A DNA stretch of 64,000 nt, taken from contig OY756970.1 in the NCBI GenBank assembly GCA_963580455.1, forward strand, positions 20,026,001 to 20,090,000, given 5' to 3'. Under the pieces are notes generated by a model. It made no database searches and was not told where the DNA came from. It saw only the letters and a list, made by a program, of their open reading frames with translations. The first letter of the stretch is position 1; every line of letters starts with the position of its first letter. The DNA is from Euonymus europaeus. Its lineage: Eukaryota > Streptophyta > Magnoliopsida > Celastrales > Celastraceae. Position numbers and translations under genes: made by a program. Below are positions 35,223 through 46,353 of this stretch, one piece after another.

Positions 35223-35345
35223 AAAAAGGATTTTCTTTTCCTCGTGATTCTAATAGAAGCAGCAAAAGCTTTTGTTTTCCTCATGATTCTAATTATAACC
35301 AGCAAAAGCTTTTCTTTTCCTCATGATTCTAATATAAGCAGTAGC
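35223..35345. repeat. three-copy minisatellite, about 40-bp unit, overlapping the TCP stop codon
   Basis: The unit TTTTCTTTTCCTCRTGATTC, then TAAT and AGCAGCAAAAGC, appears three times, starting near 35231, 35270 and 35310. The last copy contains the stop codon (35329-35331) and final codons of the TCP reading frame on the opposite strand. Confidence 0.85.
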
Positions 35346-36663
35346 AACCATATTCGGAGGGAAAATTAGAATTTTCGGAGAAGTGGTTGTCCTGTTGCAG
35401 GAATTGATGATCAGGATGCAAAACAATCTCTGGTGACGCAAATCCAGGATAGTAACCTGCAAGATTTTGTCTTGAGAAGGAGGGGTAAAGTGCTGAATTA
35501 GGGTTTTGCTCTTGAGAAATTAAAGTAGGGTTTTGCTGTAGAGTTGAAACCCTCCTTTGTTGTTGGTCATTTGGGTTGGTCGCAAAAATTGCACTAGGGT
35601 TTTGTACTTGGTGATGATGATCAGGATTGCCAGGTAAAGGTTTTGTGTTTGTGAGTGCACTGTAATATGAATCATTGTAGATGCCCCAATTTCCAGGAAT
35701 CACAATATCCTTGGATTTTTTCCAATCTGATCTTGAGGTCCCAATGTTGTAAGTAGTACTGCAATTGAAAATTGAACTCGGAGACTGACCACTAGTGCCC
35801 AAGAGTTTCTCCATTATGCTGACTGAATCCATCTGATGCCCTAACAGCTCATCGCTTTTTGCTTCATTCATTTCTTGGCTGCTGCAAGACCCCACATCTT
35901 GTTTGATCTTCATTTTCTCTGTTGTCCTCTCCCTTGCTCTTGCCCTTGCCCTGTCCCTTGACTCTTTTGTTTGCAGTAACTGCCCTTGTTTAACTAATTT
36001 TTTGTTCCTCTTCTTCTCCTCCTCTCCACAAACAACATTTCCACAAGATTCAGCATCACCCACCTCCATCTCTCCATCACGAGTACTACTCATCTTGACT
36101 ATGGACACAGCTTCACTCGCTGAAGAAGATGAAACACACCTACCACCACCAACACAAGTGAGATCCTTGATGGCAGCCTTTGATTTAGAGAAGAGCCACT
36201 CAATGGTTTTGCTTGCTTTGTCAAAACCCAACATGTCTTGGAGATCAAAGAACTTTGTTGCAGTTGGGAGTGAAAGTCTCATTCTCCTATCTCTTGGTCC
36301 CTGAGCTGTGTAGATCTTGCTGTGCCTGTCCTTCTTCCCACTCTTCCTTTTACAACTTGACTTCTTCCCACTTCTTGTACTTACATTATTTGTAGCGCTA
36401 GCCTTGTTTGAAGCCGCATCATCACCATCCATCACTATCTCACCGGATTTGGAGCACTGGATCTGCTGCTGCTGTTGTTCTTGACGTTGTTGTTGTGATA
36501 ACAAGAGATTCAACAGAAAATCTTGATCATTATCATCAAGTAAAGGTGGAAGGAGCTCCAAGAATGGTGCAGGGTTAATCATATCTTGGTGTATGGAGGA
36601 GCTAGGGTTTCCATTAATGTTCATGGATTGGTTGTATGAGAAGGAGCTGCCTGTAGAAAACAT
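35329..36663 (-). CDS. TCP transcription factor, CYC/TB1 clade (TCP12-like)
   Basis: This is a nuclear class II TCP factor. CYC/TB1-clade members repress axillary bud outgrowth (BRC1, BRC2) or shape floral symmetry (CYCLOIDEA). One exon encodes 444 residues from the ATG at 36663 ([12 protein letters not shown]). The frame is open upstream to 36756, but MF-type starts are usual for the clade. The TCP basic helix-loop-helix ([19 protein letters not shown] to [11 protein letters not shown]) spans about 110-168. The R domain ([20 protein letters not shown]) spans about 233-252; together these define the clade. A short acidic-cysteine patch ([12 protein letters not shown]) may be the ECE motif. 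Glutamine runs and a hydrophobic N-terminal LLPPLLDDN segment are present. Position beside bHLH30 and IDA homologues matches Arabidopsis TCP12/BRC2, but subclade needs a tree. Confidence 0.9.
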   Translation of the reverse strand: MFSTGSSFSYNQSMNINGNPSSSIHQDMINPAPFLELLPPLLDDNDQDFLLNLLLSQQQRQEQQQQQIQCSKSGEIVMDGDDAASNKASATNNVSTRSGKKSSCKRKSGKKDRHSKIYTAQGPRDRRMRLSLPTATKFFDLQDMLGFDKASKTIEWLFSKSKAAIKDLTCVGGGRCVSSSSASEAVSIVKMSSTRDGEMEVGDAESCGNVVCGEEEKKRNKKLVKQGQLLQTKESRDRARARARERTTEKMKIKQDVGSCSSQEMNEAKSDELLGHQMDSVSIMEKLLGTSGQSPSSIFNCSTTYNIGTSRSDWKKSKDIVIPGNWGIYNDSYYSALTNTKPLPGNPDHHHQVQNPSAIFATNPNDQQQRRVSTLQQNPTLISQEQNPNSALYPSFSRQNLAGYYPGFASPEIVLHPDHQFLQQDNHFSENSNFPSEYGCYCLY

Positions 36664-38576
36664 TGATAGTGATGATATACCTAATTCATAATGGAGATAT
36701 TTATAAGCTGGTTCTTTTCTTTGTTTTCTTTTTTTCGTTAAGGAAAAGGTGATCAAGTGTGTGGTGTAGCTTAGAGAGAGAGAGAGAGAGAGGTCAGAAA
36801 AGATGATGAAAAGTGAAGAAATACAAATTAGAGGAGCACAAAATGAAAAATTCTACTACTACTACTACTAAGTACTAATACTACTACAGTTGCTGGAAAT
36901 TAATTTTCCCCTATTTTGCGGTGACACACATCACGTGGTCGCTTGAAAGCTGATAGCAACCCCCATTGGCCTTGGCATTTTGTGTCTGAGATGCCATGAC
37001 TATGAGAAAGCCTGCTGAAGAAATTGTAGACATGCCCAACTCCATAGCTAACAGACCTACTTAGCTATAAACTTAGCTATAAGTAGCAGCGTGTTTGATG
37101 CTTGGGTTCGAGTCGCGCCAGCGACACGACTTTGATGCTCAGCGCTGGTGGGCCGCTCTTTGGTGAGCAGCATAAAAACCCCTTTCATTGCTGTTGAGCT
37201 GCATAACCCGCAACTTACATTCTACCCCTTGGCCCAGAGCAGGGTCGGGATAGGATGGGTTCTTGGATCCCGTCCCAATCCAAGACCTACTTAGCTATAT
37301 GACTTAGAGGAGAATTTGTATATTCATAGAGAAATTTTGACTGGAGGACCAAAGCATCGCTTTTACGCCGTCTCAGACTAAAGTTCATGACAAATTGGAC
37401 GGGCTGTGTGTTTTGCTCCTTAAGTCGCCTCCTAATTTCTTACCATACTTAGAATATGCTTAGAAATTATGGGCCGGGCTTTAAGATAAGCTATTACCAA
37501 AAGCCCAGCCTCCTAAATTAAGAGCAGACCTATTTTTAAGCCAGAGCTAAGCTCAAATTCTTAAAATGGATGTCCAAGTCCGGCCGGACAGATTTTCAGC
37601 TCTCTCTCTCTCTCTATTGTATATATGGTCCTATATACAAGCCTAGACTTACCCAAGAGAAACAAAATGCTGTCACATATAGATGCCGTTGAACAGATTA
37701 TTATGATTCCAACAATGTCGCCCTGGCCACAGCAAAAAGACAAGGGAGAAAATATAAATATTCTCTTAGCTAGGGTTCCATGATAAAAGGAGAACCACAC
37801 AAATTGACTCATGTTCGAAATAGAGAAGTCAGGAGATAAATAGCAATGTCATTTTCCAGTGAAGACATATGTACTCCATATATCTATATATCCAATAAGG
37901 CTCTTATTGGGCGCATCCAGCACAAAAGTAAAAGAATTATTGAATTCGGTCTACATGCAGACAAGAGTAAATGCTTTTCCATACTATTTGGGGAAAAGAA
38001 GAAGTAGTAGAGAGATAGTCCACTGGATGTAGTAGTGCTATAATGAAATGATCACCTAACTTGCACGATTTAAATGAAGAACTTGACAATGACATTGTGG
38101 ATAGGAGCTTCCTCCAAACACAACACGTGCAATATACGCAAGGCATTATTTGCGACATAAAAAAGAGTGCTCCAAATATCAGTACCTCCATTATTCACAC
38201 AGAAGTTGAAAAATGGGCTTACTGGGCGCCATTATGTATCCTGAATTGGGCCAAACCTCATAACCTTTCCTTTCCCGCTCACCGCTAGGCCCATGAGCCT
38301 ACGAGCCTGTTAAAATTTGAATTGAACGCCAGGCTTGCATTTGAAGATGATTACTGCAACTGGATCGGTGTGAGGCCCACAGTCTTTTCTTCCTTTAGAA
38401 CAGTGAATTTGTTAGAATAATAAAGTTCATCCCAAATCAGTGTAATCGGTTCAGGGGACAAAGCTCAATTTCTTAGGCAAAAGTAACGCCCTTAATTACC
38501 AGCTTACCACTGATGTGTCCTCTTCTTTCTCGAGTCTTGACGGCTAGTTGTTTCCTTTCTCTCTGTGTCAATTGCA
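36664..38576. other. intergenic DNA: TCP promoter and protease upstream region
   Basis: Contains a GA microsatellite (36775-36792), short CTA repeats near 36855-36890, a SINE candidate (37070-37282) and the presumed promoters of the divergent TCP and protease genes. No additional gene seen. Confidence 0.6.
37070..37282 (+). mobile_element. tRNA-like SINE candidate with 17-bp target-site duplication
   Basis: A 213-bp insert is bracketed by perfect copies of AGACCTACTTAGCTATA (37053-37069 and 37283-37299). Near its 5' end, TAGCTATAAGTAG can serve as A box and GGTTCGAGTCG as B box, about 30 bp apart, which suggests a tRNA-derived Pol III promoter. The 3' part is GC-rich and ends GTCCCAATCC without a clear A tail, so the family is unclear. 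The duplicated word itself contains TTAGCTATA, which repeats once more inside the insert. Confidence 0.55.
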
Positions 38577-39923
38577 ATGGCGTCACTGTCTCTCTCTGCT
38601 CTCCCTTTCCTTCTCGTGATTTTCACATTTACAGATCTCAGTCTCTGTATTGCCCAAAACACTACAACGGACTACCTTAAACTCCCCTTGCTCCACACAA
38701 CCCCTCCTCCCTCCGCTCTCCACGCGCTCTCCCTTGACAGGCACCGCTTATCCCTCCTCCACTCTCGCAGAGCCATCAAATCCCCCATTGTCTCCGGCGC
38801 CACATATGGTGCAGGCCAGTACTTTGTCTCTCTCAGGCTAGGTTCCCCACCGCAGACCCTCCTCCTCGTCGTGGACACCGGCAGTGACCTCGTCTGGCTC
38901 CAGTGCTCCGCGTGCAGGAACTGTTCCAATCGGGTTCCTGGATCCGCATTCCTCGCTCGCCACTCCTCCACATTCTCCCCGATTCACTGCTTCGACTCGG
39001 CGTGCCAACTCGTTACCCATCCCGAACACACTCCTTGCAACCACACTCGCCTCCACAGTCCCTGCCTCTACGAGTACCTGTACGCTGATGGATCCTTAAC
39101 GAGTGGAATATTCTCTAGGGAAACGGCTACATTGAACACCAGCTCCAAAAGAGAAGCCAGGCACAAGAATCTTGCATTCGGTTGCGGGTTTCGGCTCTCG
39201 GGTCCAAGTGTTACCGGGTTGAGATTCAATGGTGCACATGGGGTAATGGGTCTTGGTAGAGGACCCATTTCGTTTTCATCTCAATTGAGTCGCCGTTTCG
39301 GCCACAAATTCTCCTACTGTCTCATGGACTACACTCTGTCTCCGCCTCCAACGAGTTATCTCGTGATAGGCGATGCGCAAAACGAGGCCGTTTCGAATAT
39401 GAACTCTACTCCTCTGCTAAAAAACCCTCTGTCTCCCACATTTTACTACATTGGGATCAAGAGGGTGTTGGTCAATAATGTACAATTACGGATAGATCCC
39501 TCTGTTTGGTCCCTCGACGAGTCCGGTAACGGCGGCACAGTTATCGATTCTGGCACTACATTAACTTTTCTGGCGGAGCCGGCTTACCGTCTAATTTTAA
39601 AAGCATTTGAACGGCGAGTTAAGCTGCCTCGGGCAGCTGTGCGGACTCCTGGTTTCGATCTCTGTGTCAATGTCTCGGGCGACTCGAAACCCAAGCTGCC
39701 ACGGTTGAGTTTCAAGCTGGCGAGCAATTCGGTCTTTTCGCCACCACCGAGGAATTATTTCATTGAGACGAGTGACCGAGTCAAATGCCTGGCGATTCAA
39801 CCCGTTGACTCGGTGACAGGGTTCTCCGTGATAGGGAATCTAATGCAGCAAGGATATTTGTTTGAGTTTGACAGGAAGAGCTCGCGGCTCGGCTTTGCAC
39901 GTCGTGGCTGCGGCCAAGCCTGA
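38577..39923 (+). CDS. nepenthesin-type (A1B) aspartic protease
   Basis: This is a secreted or vacuolar pepsin-like endopeptidase of the plant atypical or nepenthesin-like group. One exon encodes 448 residues. The first in-frame ATG (38577, MASLSLSALPFLLVIFTFTD) begins a signal peptide, and a prosegment runs to about residue 75. The first active site is DTGSDLVWLQC (D at about 100), and the second is VIDSGTTLTFL (D at about 324). Between them lies a cysteine-rich insert (CSACRNCS, HCFDSACQLV, HTPCNH, SPCLYEY), typical of nepenthesin-like enzymes. The C-terminus carries FSVIGNLMQQGYLFEFDRKS and GFARRGCG. No plant-specific saposin insert is present. Arabidopsis At3g25700, next to TMO5, is the likely syntenic relative. 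Substrate unknown. Confidence 0.9.
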   Translation: MASLSLSALPFLLVIFTFTDLSLCIAQNTTTDYLKLPLLHTTPPPSALHALSLDRHRLSLLHSRRAIKSPIVSGATYGAGQYFVSLRLGSPPQTLLLVVDTGSDLVWLQCSACRNCSNRVPGSAFLARHSSTFSPIHCFDSACQLVTHPEHTPCNHTRLHSPCLYEYLYADGSLTSGIFSRETATLNTSSKREARHKNLAFGCGFRLSGPSVTGLRFNGAHGVMGLGRGPISFSSQLSRRFGHKFSYCLMDYTLSPPPTSYLVIGDAQNEAVSNMNSTPLLKNPLSPTFYYIGIKRVLVNNVQLRIDPSVWSLDESGNGGTVIDSGTTLTFLAEPAYRLILKAFERRVKLPRAAVRTPGFDLCVNVSGDSKPKLPRLSFKLASNSVFSPPPRNYFIETSDRVKCLAIQPVDSVTGFSVIGNLMQQGYLFEFDRKSSRLGFARRGCGQA

Positions 39924-40710
39924 CCCGAATGGCTGAGAGTTGGGGCAACCCCATTTTTATTTTGAATTTTTGAAGATTTAATTTTTGGTAAGTAATTATT
40001 TTCGGGGATTTATGCGAAAGAGAAGAAACGAACGAATAAATGTTTTTGTACTTTTGTTGTTTTGGCTTGCTGTCTTCATCACGTGAATAAATGTGTGAAA
40101 TTTTTTGGACAGATCCAGATAATTCCGAGGTTAACATATAAATGTATTATAGATGCATTGTACACGCGCCATCTCATTCCCGTCCCCTAATTTTTCAAAC
40201 TTCTCATGTCTGAGACTCTTTTGCTGGATCAGAGCAGTTGTGGGCCGGGCCGGGCCATCTGTCAGGGTTGTGACAATAATTTGCGACTTTAAGCGGCTTT
40301 ATATAGATGGATAATGCAGCATTTTTTAAAGTGAGGACCACACCATCAAAATAAATTCGAGTATCATATGTTGCCCTGGAAGTATTTCACTTGAAGGTGT
40401 AAGATGTAATAAGTTTGATCAAAATTTAATGCGAGATCATGAACGTATTGCTTCAAGTGAAACTCATATTTTTCAAATCCATATGATATAATGATTTGGT
40501 TCAAAAGATTATCACTAAGCTATCGTACGAATTAATGCATCGTCTACATTTCATCCATGGATGGACCGACCATATTGATATCCTCAATGGACTAAAGCAA
40601 TTATTCTAAAATTTATTTTGTTGGTTTTTCATAGTTTGAGACTTCTAATGCAAAACTCAGGTATATATATGTTTTGATTGAATGTGATATTTGGGTTCTT
40701 GGATAAGTCA

Positions 40711-40910
40711 GTAAGTTGATCAGCCAGTTCGCATTACATCAATGTTGCGACTTGAGCACATCATAGACATGAATGGCTCACAATCACAGTATTTATTAAG
40801 AGTAAGTGCAGTAAGTTGATCAGCCAGTTCGCATGACATCAATCTTGCGACTTGAGCACATCATAGACATGAATGGCTCACAATCACAGTATTTATTAAG
40901 AGTAAGTGCA
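40711..40910. repeat. 100-bp tandem duplication
   Basis: Two 100-bp units begin GTAAGTTGATCAGCCAGTTC at 40711 and 40811. Only two differences were seen by eye (CATTACATC/CATGACATC and AATGTTG/AATCTTG), so the duplication is recent. Confidence 0.95.
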
Positions 40911-42590
40911 GTGGGACTTTTGATGGTGGTACTGAATGATATATAGTAATGTGTATTTTTGTTAATATGACTATATTGAGAAATATGTTTTGATGATATG
41001 GATGAGTGTTGACTTGTTTTTTTTTTTTTTAAAATGTGAAATTTAATATTAATTTTAGTGCAGATTTTTTGAAAAATAAATGAGAAAATAGAAAAGTAGA
41101 GATTGAGAATATGTTTTGATAAAATAGATGAATTTATGACTCAATTTTTTATGTAACGAAAAGGAAATCTAATTGAAAGATTTAGAGAGCATCAAACTGG
41201 AGAATCACTATGTATTGAATGGGGCTACTTATGAAAGGAAAACAGTGCAAGTGCATTCGCCAGCTGTCAAGATGAGAGCAATTATCGGGCTTCACTCGCG
41301 TGTTACTCCAAAGATTATGGGGCCCTCCCTAGATCGCCGATCAAACTCGTCAGTCGCCTGTCGTCTACACAAGTTCTTCCCCTCCCCTTCTTTTTCTTTC
41401 TGTTGAACGTCCGTGGGCCTTAATCTAAGCTAGTTGGCTGGGCTCAGAGTTATTATTGGCCTTTAATCTAAGGAGCATTTTTTCGGCCTTGTGATTGAAA
41501 GAAACGCATAGATTACTTCGGCTAGAGATTTTCTTGACTCTTGCGTGTAACAACGCCAAATTTTGTTTCTCTATTAATCCCTCCCCACCCCCCACATTGC
41601 ATAAAGATAGCTTTAACATCAATTTTGTGGAAATTTCTGTGAAAAGTGTGATTTTGTTCGGGCCCCACAAAGAGATTTTTACTGACTAAAATCACCGGTT
41701 AGATTGTGATTCCTAGTTTGGTCAGATACATGTTTAATGTTTCTTTTTAGTCTGGTCCAAATGTTTGTCGTTTCCTTAACTATATGTTTTGGTCATGCTC
41801 AATGCTAATGCTTTTAGAAAGTAATTAAGATATTATTAATTAGTGAAAATGCTCTACTGAATTTTGTATATAATTATGATACAAAGGCACATGATTAGTA
41901 TATTATGCAACTTCTGAAAGGCCAAGTGCCGAATAAAGGGAAGTGTTTGGATCTAGCTAATATCCTTTTGCTAGACGAGGCCCATATTAGGGCAAGGCCC
42001 ACATATAGACATATAACTAATAAGTTGCCCTGAGCACTAATGGAGCCCAAAAAACCAAACGTCATGACAGAGTGGGATTGATGTCATCATGAACAAACTA
42101 CCAAGGCCTTTCTCGAGGGCATGCAAATGTTGCTAGTGGTGCTGCAGCTATCATCAAATATTTGAATAAGGGGTTTTCTTTTAAAAAAATCTCAAACACA
42201 CACCACCATATGTATAAAAAAATAAAGTGTACTGAAGATTAAAAGTGTAAGGAATGGGGACCAAAGCAGCCATGCGTGTGACCACATTTAAGGTAAAAAA
42301 AAATAAATCAATTATCCATTCCACAAGGCTTCCTTCTTCAAGAATATAGCGAAACAACACAAGGAGCTAGGAGTGATGCGGATCGTATAGCTAGTGAATT
42401 TTTGGGAAATACGAGTGCGGGTATATTAGGGTGTAATGAGAATTAAGGTAATTGCCAACGGTGTTAGATTGAGTTGAAAATCTCACAGTTCACTCTACAC
42501 GGCGCACAATTGAAAATATATGTGGTCTTTTTTGGTCTAATTTCATCATTTAGCCCTTTAAATCTTTAAACATGGTATAACGATTTTGTA

Positions 42591-42857
42591 CTCCTTCCGT
42601 CCCATTTTTAACTCTCACCTTCAATTTTTCACACAATTTAACAAATTGTATAACTCTCATTTAATTTTACATTTATACCCTCATTAAAATAATTAAAAGT
42701 CAATTAATGTGCATAGTTATCAAACTTTTCAATTTAAGAATAAATAACGCTAAGATGAAAAAAAATTAAATAAAATAAATTTTAATTAATTGAAATGGAC
42801 ATGTATTTTGAGACATGAAAAAAAAAATAGTGGACAATTAAAATGGTCCGGAAGAAC
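42591..42857. mobile_element. Stowaway-like MITE
   Basis: A 267-bp element begins CTCCTTCCGTCCCATTTTTA and ends, read inversely, GTTCTTCCGGACCATTTTAA. It is flanked by TA on each side (42589-42590 and 42858-42859). The CTCC(N)TCCGTCCC start and TA target are the Stowaway (Tc1/mariner) pattern. Non-coding and eroded. Confidence 0.7.
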
Positions 42858-44444
42858 TATTTTATTTCCTTTTGAGTATAACTTTTTTTTCATCACGCTG
42901 CCTGCGCGTTAAGGAGCCAACATTCATGTTTTGAAAGACATAACAAGATTCATTTTTGGCGAAGTCGACTATCTCCTTAGCGTGCGTGATCAGTCATTGA
43001 TATTATGAAATTTAAATTTGAATTAAGTAGTGACATATAAAATTCAGGCTAGGTAGCTTCCTCTCCCAGACTGGTCTAAGCAATTATGGTGTCGAAGAGG
43101 GACACAATAAAAACGTAAGTTGGTTAAATGATTTTATGTTCAACTTTTGTTAGCAAAACCTATTTATTAACTGTATTTACCAAGACCATGCATGTTGGTC
43201 GAGTGCATTGAGGATTGTTAATTTTTACTCTAATTATATTATATGCATATTTATATGTCTTGTAATTTTTTACTAAAACACATGATGGTTCAAAAGAGTT
43301 GCCGAAACTCTTCAGGACCAACAAACACAGCAGCCCCGTGGTAATCTTATAAAAGAAAACAGTGATTAGAAGCTTGGAAAATCGGGCCACTGGCCCAAAG
43401 TCATCTGAAACATCTATCATACCTATCGTTTCGTGGTCTTAAACTAACCATGCAATGCAACAACCCAGTAATGATATTGTCAGTTTACTAGCTTCTCTTT
43501 CAATATACAGTATAATATTTATCATTTTTTTTTATAGAATATGTTTAGTATCAATTTATTCATAACTTAAATGACACACCAAACAATAGTCCACTCAATA
43601 ACATTAAAATCTTTTGTGAATTCTTAATATGTATAGATGTGTGTGTTGTCCAGCTTTCTAACCTAAAGAGAAACAAAAACTCAACCAAACAGGACACTAG
43701 CTCACATGCTGTTGGAGAAAACGGGGTCCCGCCCTTCCACTACATGAGTTGAGTAGTGTACGTGCTCCAAAATTCTTCTATACCTACCAAAACAAAAAAG
43801 ATCCAATAAGTTCCAAAAGAGCCATGACTGTACATGTAACTGAAACCAAGAAACTAAAAAACTTGTGGCCAGAGACACTAAACACAGAGAGGAGTGAGAG
43901 AGGGAGGGAGAGATGGAGTGTGTTCCAATACACAATGATTACATGTTCTTGGGGAAGCAGAAAGGTTGGCGTGGAAATAGCCCAAGAGTATGGAAGAACG
44001 TGGGGGTCTTGACCGAGCTTGTAAACAAAAAACAAAAATGTTTTTTTAAATAATTATTAATAACAAAACAAAAAGGGCAAAAAAAAGGCAAAAGAAAAGG
44101 GTTAGCTAAGGCTTTTATCATGATGATACTATCAGCCTTTTTTTGGTCTTTGGTCGGTCGACAATCTGTGTGTTGTGTGTTCACTCTGTTTTTCATTTTT
44201 GTGTTTCCAATCCCACCCTCTCTCTCTCTCCAACTGCACTACTCACATAGTGTAATTATACACTTTGAACCAATCACAAAGCAACAATACTTTTTCCTGT
44301 TTTTATAATTAAAAAAATGAAAAAGATCCCCTCCTGATGGTTACAAAAGGATTTATTGATAAAAGAATGCCGTAAGCAGAAAGTAAAGCAGGACTAAACA
44401 GTACTCCCCTCCGCACTCCATAGTCCATACACGAGACTCTTATC

Positions 44445-44452
44445 TATATATT
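44445..44452 (+). promoter_or_regulatory. TATA-like box of the bHLH gene
   Basis: TATATATT about 175 bp upstream of the ATG. Position and consensus only. Confidence 0.4.
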
Positions 44453-44624
44453 AGAGTCGTGAACCAAATAGAGCAAAAATACAACAAAGCAAACAAAAAG
44501 ATACCAAACCAAAATCACCCCACCCAAACATAGAGCTAGGAAAAGCGTAGTTCCTATCAACAAAAGATATAAAGAGATAAGAGCACTCATCTGTCCATGT
44601 CAAAGCAAGCCCTTCCTTGAAGCC

Positions 44625-45909
44625 ATGAAAGAGGAAGATCAAGGAGAGTGTTCTCAGAATATCCAGAACCTTCAAGCCTACTATGGAGCTGGAGGTGGAG
44701 GAGGAGGAGGGTTGAATAATCTTTTTCCAGAAGTTTCTCCAATCCAGCTTCCATGGTCTCTACCTCCAGTCAACTCCTTCAACCCGGTCCGGGACCAAGA
44801 CCCGTATCTAGTCCATCATCCCCAACCTCCACCATCTTATTCTAGTTTGTTTAATAGAAGAGCTCCCGCGCTGCAGTTTGCGTATGATCATGCCACGTCA
44901 GCAGCTGATCATCTACGGATCATTTCAGAGGCGCTTGGACCCGCTGGGGGTGGCTCAGCTCCTTTCGGACTCCAAGCCGAGCTTAACAAAATGACCGCTC
45001 AAGAAATCATGGACGCCAAGGCTCTCGCGGCTTTGAAAAGCCACAGCGAAGCTGAACGGAGAAGAAGAGAGAGAATCAACAATCATCTCGCTAGGTTACG
45101 CAGCTTGCTTCCCAACACCACCAAAGTAAGAATATATTATTAGTATTATTATTTTCTGAAAATTTATATACCAAAAATCAAAGATCTAGGTTATATTAAT
45201 AGCATTTAATTTAATGGTGTAGTCATGAGTCATGACAATTCTCTTTCGGTGTGGGAAGTGTGGCACCTATTTCCGATGAAAAAGGGGTTGATTCGTCGCT
45301 GGGTTTCTTATATATGAAAAGGAGGAGCCAACCAAAAAGCTTCCAGTAGAAATTTCTTGCCGGCTATAACTCAGTCAAACTATGCCTTGTGATTTGAAAA
45401 GACACAAACACTACTAACTAGCCCCTCCTTTTGTCACCCCTCCTAATCTTCTTCTTGATTTACAGACGGACAAGGCATCATTGCTGGCTGAAGTTATACA
45501 ACATGTGAAGGAGCTGAAGAGGCAGACTACGTTGATCGCAGAAACGAGTCCGGTCCCAACGGAAGTGGACGAGCTAACAGTGGATGCAGCAGATGAGGAT
45601 GGTAGGTTTGTGATCAAAGCGTCGCTGTGTTGTGAAGACCGGACTGATTTGTTGCCGGACCTTATAAAGACATTGAAAGCTTTACGTTTGAGGACACTGA
45701 AAGCGGAGATTACTACGCTTGGTGGACGTGTTAAGAATGTTCTTTTTATTACTGGTGATGAAGATTCTAACTGTGAGCAACAACAACAGTATTCCATAAG
45801 TTCAATTCAAGAAGCGTTGAGAGCTGTGATGGAGAAGACTAGTAGTGGTGATGATCAGTCTTCTTCGGGGAATGTTAAGAGACAAAGAACCAATGTTAAC
45901 ATCCTTTGA
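44625..45909 (+). CDS. bHLH transcription factor, TMO5/bHLH30 clade
   Basis: This is a nuclear basic helix-loop-helix factor of the group containing Arabidopsis TMO5 (bHLH32), bHLH30, bHLH106 and bHLH107, which pair with LHW-type partners to drive vascular cell division. The exons are 44625-45125 and 45466-45909, joined by a GT-AG intron inside the bHLH, a conserved position; 314 residues. The basic region SHSEAERRRRERINNHL and helices LARLRSLLPNTTK and TDKASLLAEVIQHVKELKRQ span about 138-188. Upstream, LRIISEALGP, PFGLQAELNKMTAQEIMDAK are nearly diagnostic of bHLH30/TMO5 relatives. An ACT-like C-terminal part follows (RFVIKASLCCEDRTDLLPDL, TLKAEITTLGGRVKNVLFIT). The N-terminus has a glycine run and proline-rich stretches. 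Which paralogue it is cannot be decided by eye. Confidence 0.93.
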
Positions 45910-46322
45910 ACAGTCGTTTAGTGGGTGTGCTTTCGTGTATTTTTAGCAGTGAGGAAAACAGGTGATGATGGCGTGTTTTGTGTACTTGCATGACTAGTAC
46001 TTCTCCATGACATAGGAAATAAATAGAGAGAGATAGAGATCATCATGAACATCAAGGTGTTTAGGTTTCAGTTTGTTGTGTGTTTTTTTAGTTTTGAATA
46101 TTATTTGACTCTGTGTGGAGGGGAGATGGAGTCCGAGAGACGTGTATTAAGCCATTAACGTACGTACTAGAAAACAAAACAAACACTCTGAGTCTATAGT
46201 AGTGTATGTTTGTGTCCAAACGAAATCAGCAGCAGAGAGGAACGAAGTCCATATTTTCTATGTTAGGTCCTGATATAAGGTTTCTCTTCCCAAGAAAAAG
46301 ATACTTGCTATTATTTCTTTAC

Positions 46323-46353
<31 letters not shown>

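Larger units (their letters stand above)
39924..44624. other. long intergenic stretch upstream of the bHLH gene
   Basis: No gene in 4.7 kb. It holds a 100-bp tandem duplication (40711-40910) and a Stowaway-like MITE (42591-42857). The frames at 41173-41406, 43160-43420 and 43702-44196 look random. The region nearest 44624 is the bHLH promoter and leader. Confidence 0.6.

Noticed and set aside
35076..35369. Plus-strand frames of 77-97 codons at the TCP 3' end
   Set aside because: Their repeated SFPRDSN-like text comes from the minisatellite; no domain.
36784..37060. A microRNA precursor near the TCP gene
   Set aside because: No long inverted pairing and no known mature microRNA word was found.
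37074..37115. A functional tRNA gene at the A/B-box pair
   Set aside because: No acceptor stem or anticodon arm can be paired around the boxes; a SINE head fits better.
38672..39800. Several minus-strand and alternate-frame ORFs over the protease gene
   Set aside because: They are shadows of the GC-rich protease CDS, whose frame carries both active-site motifs.
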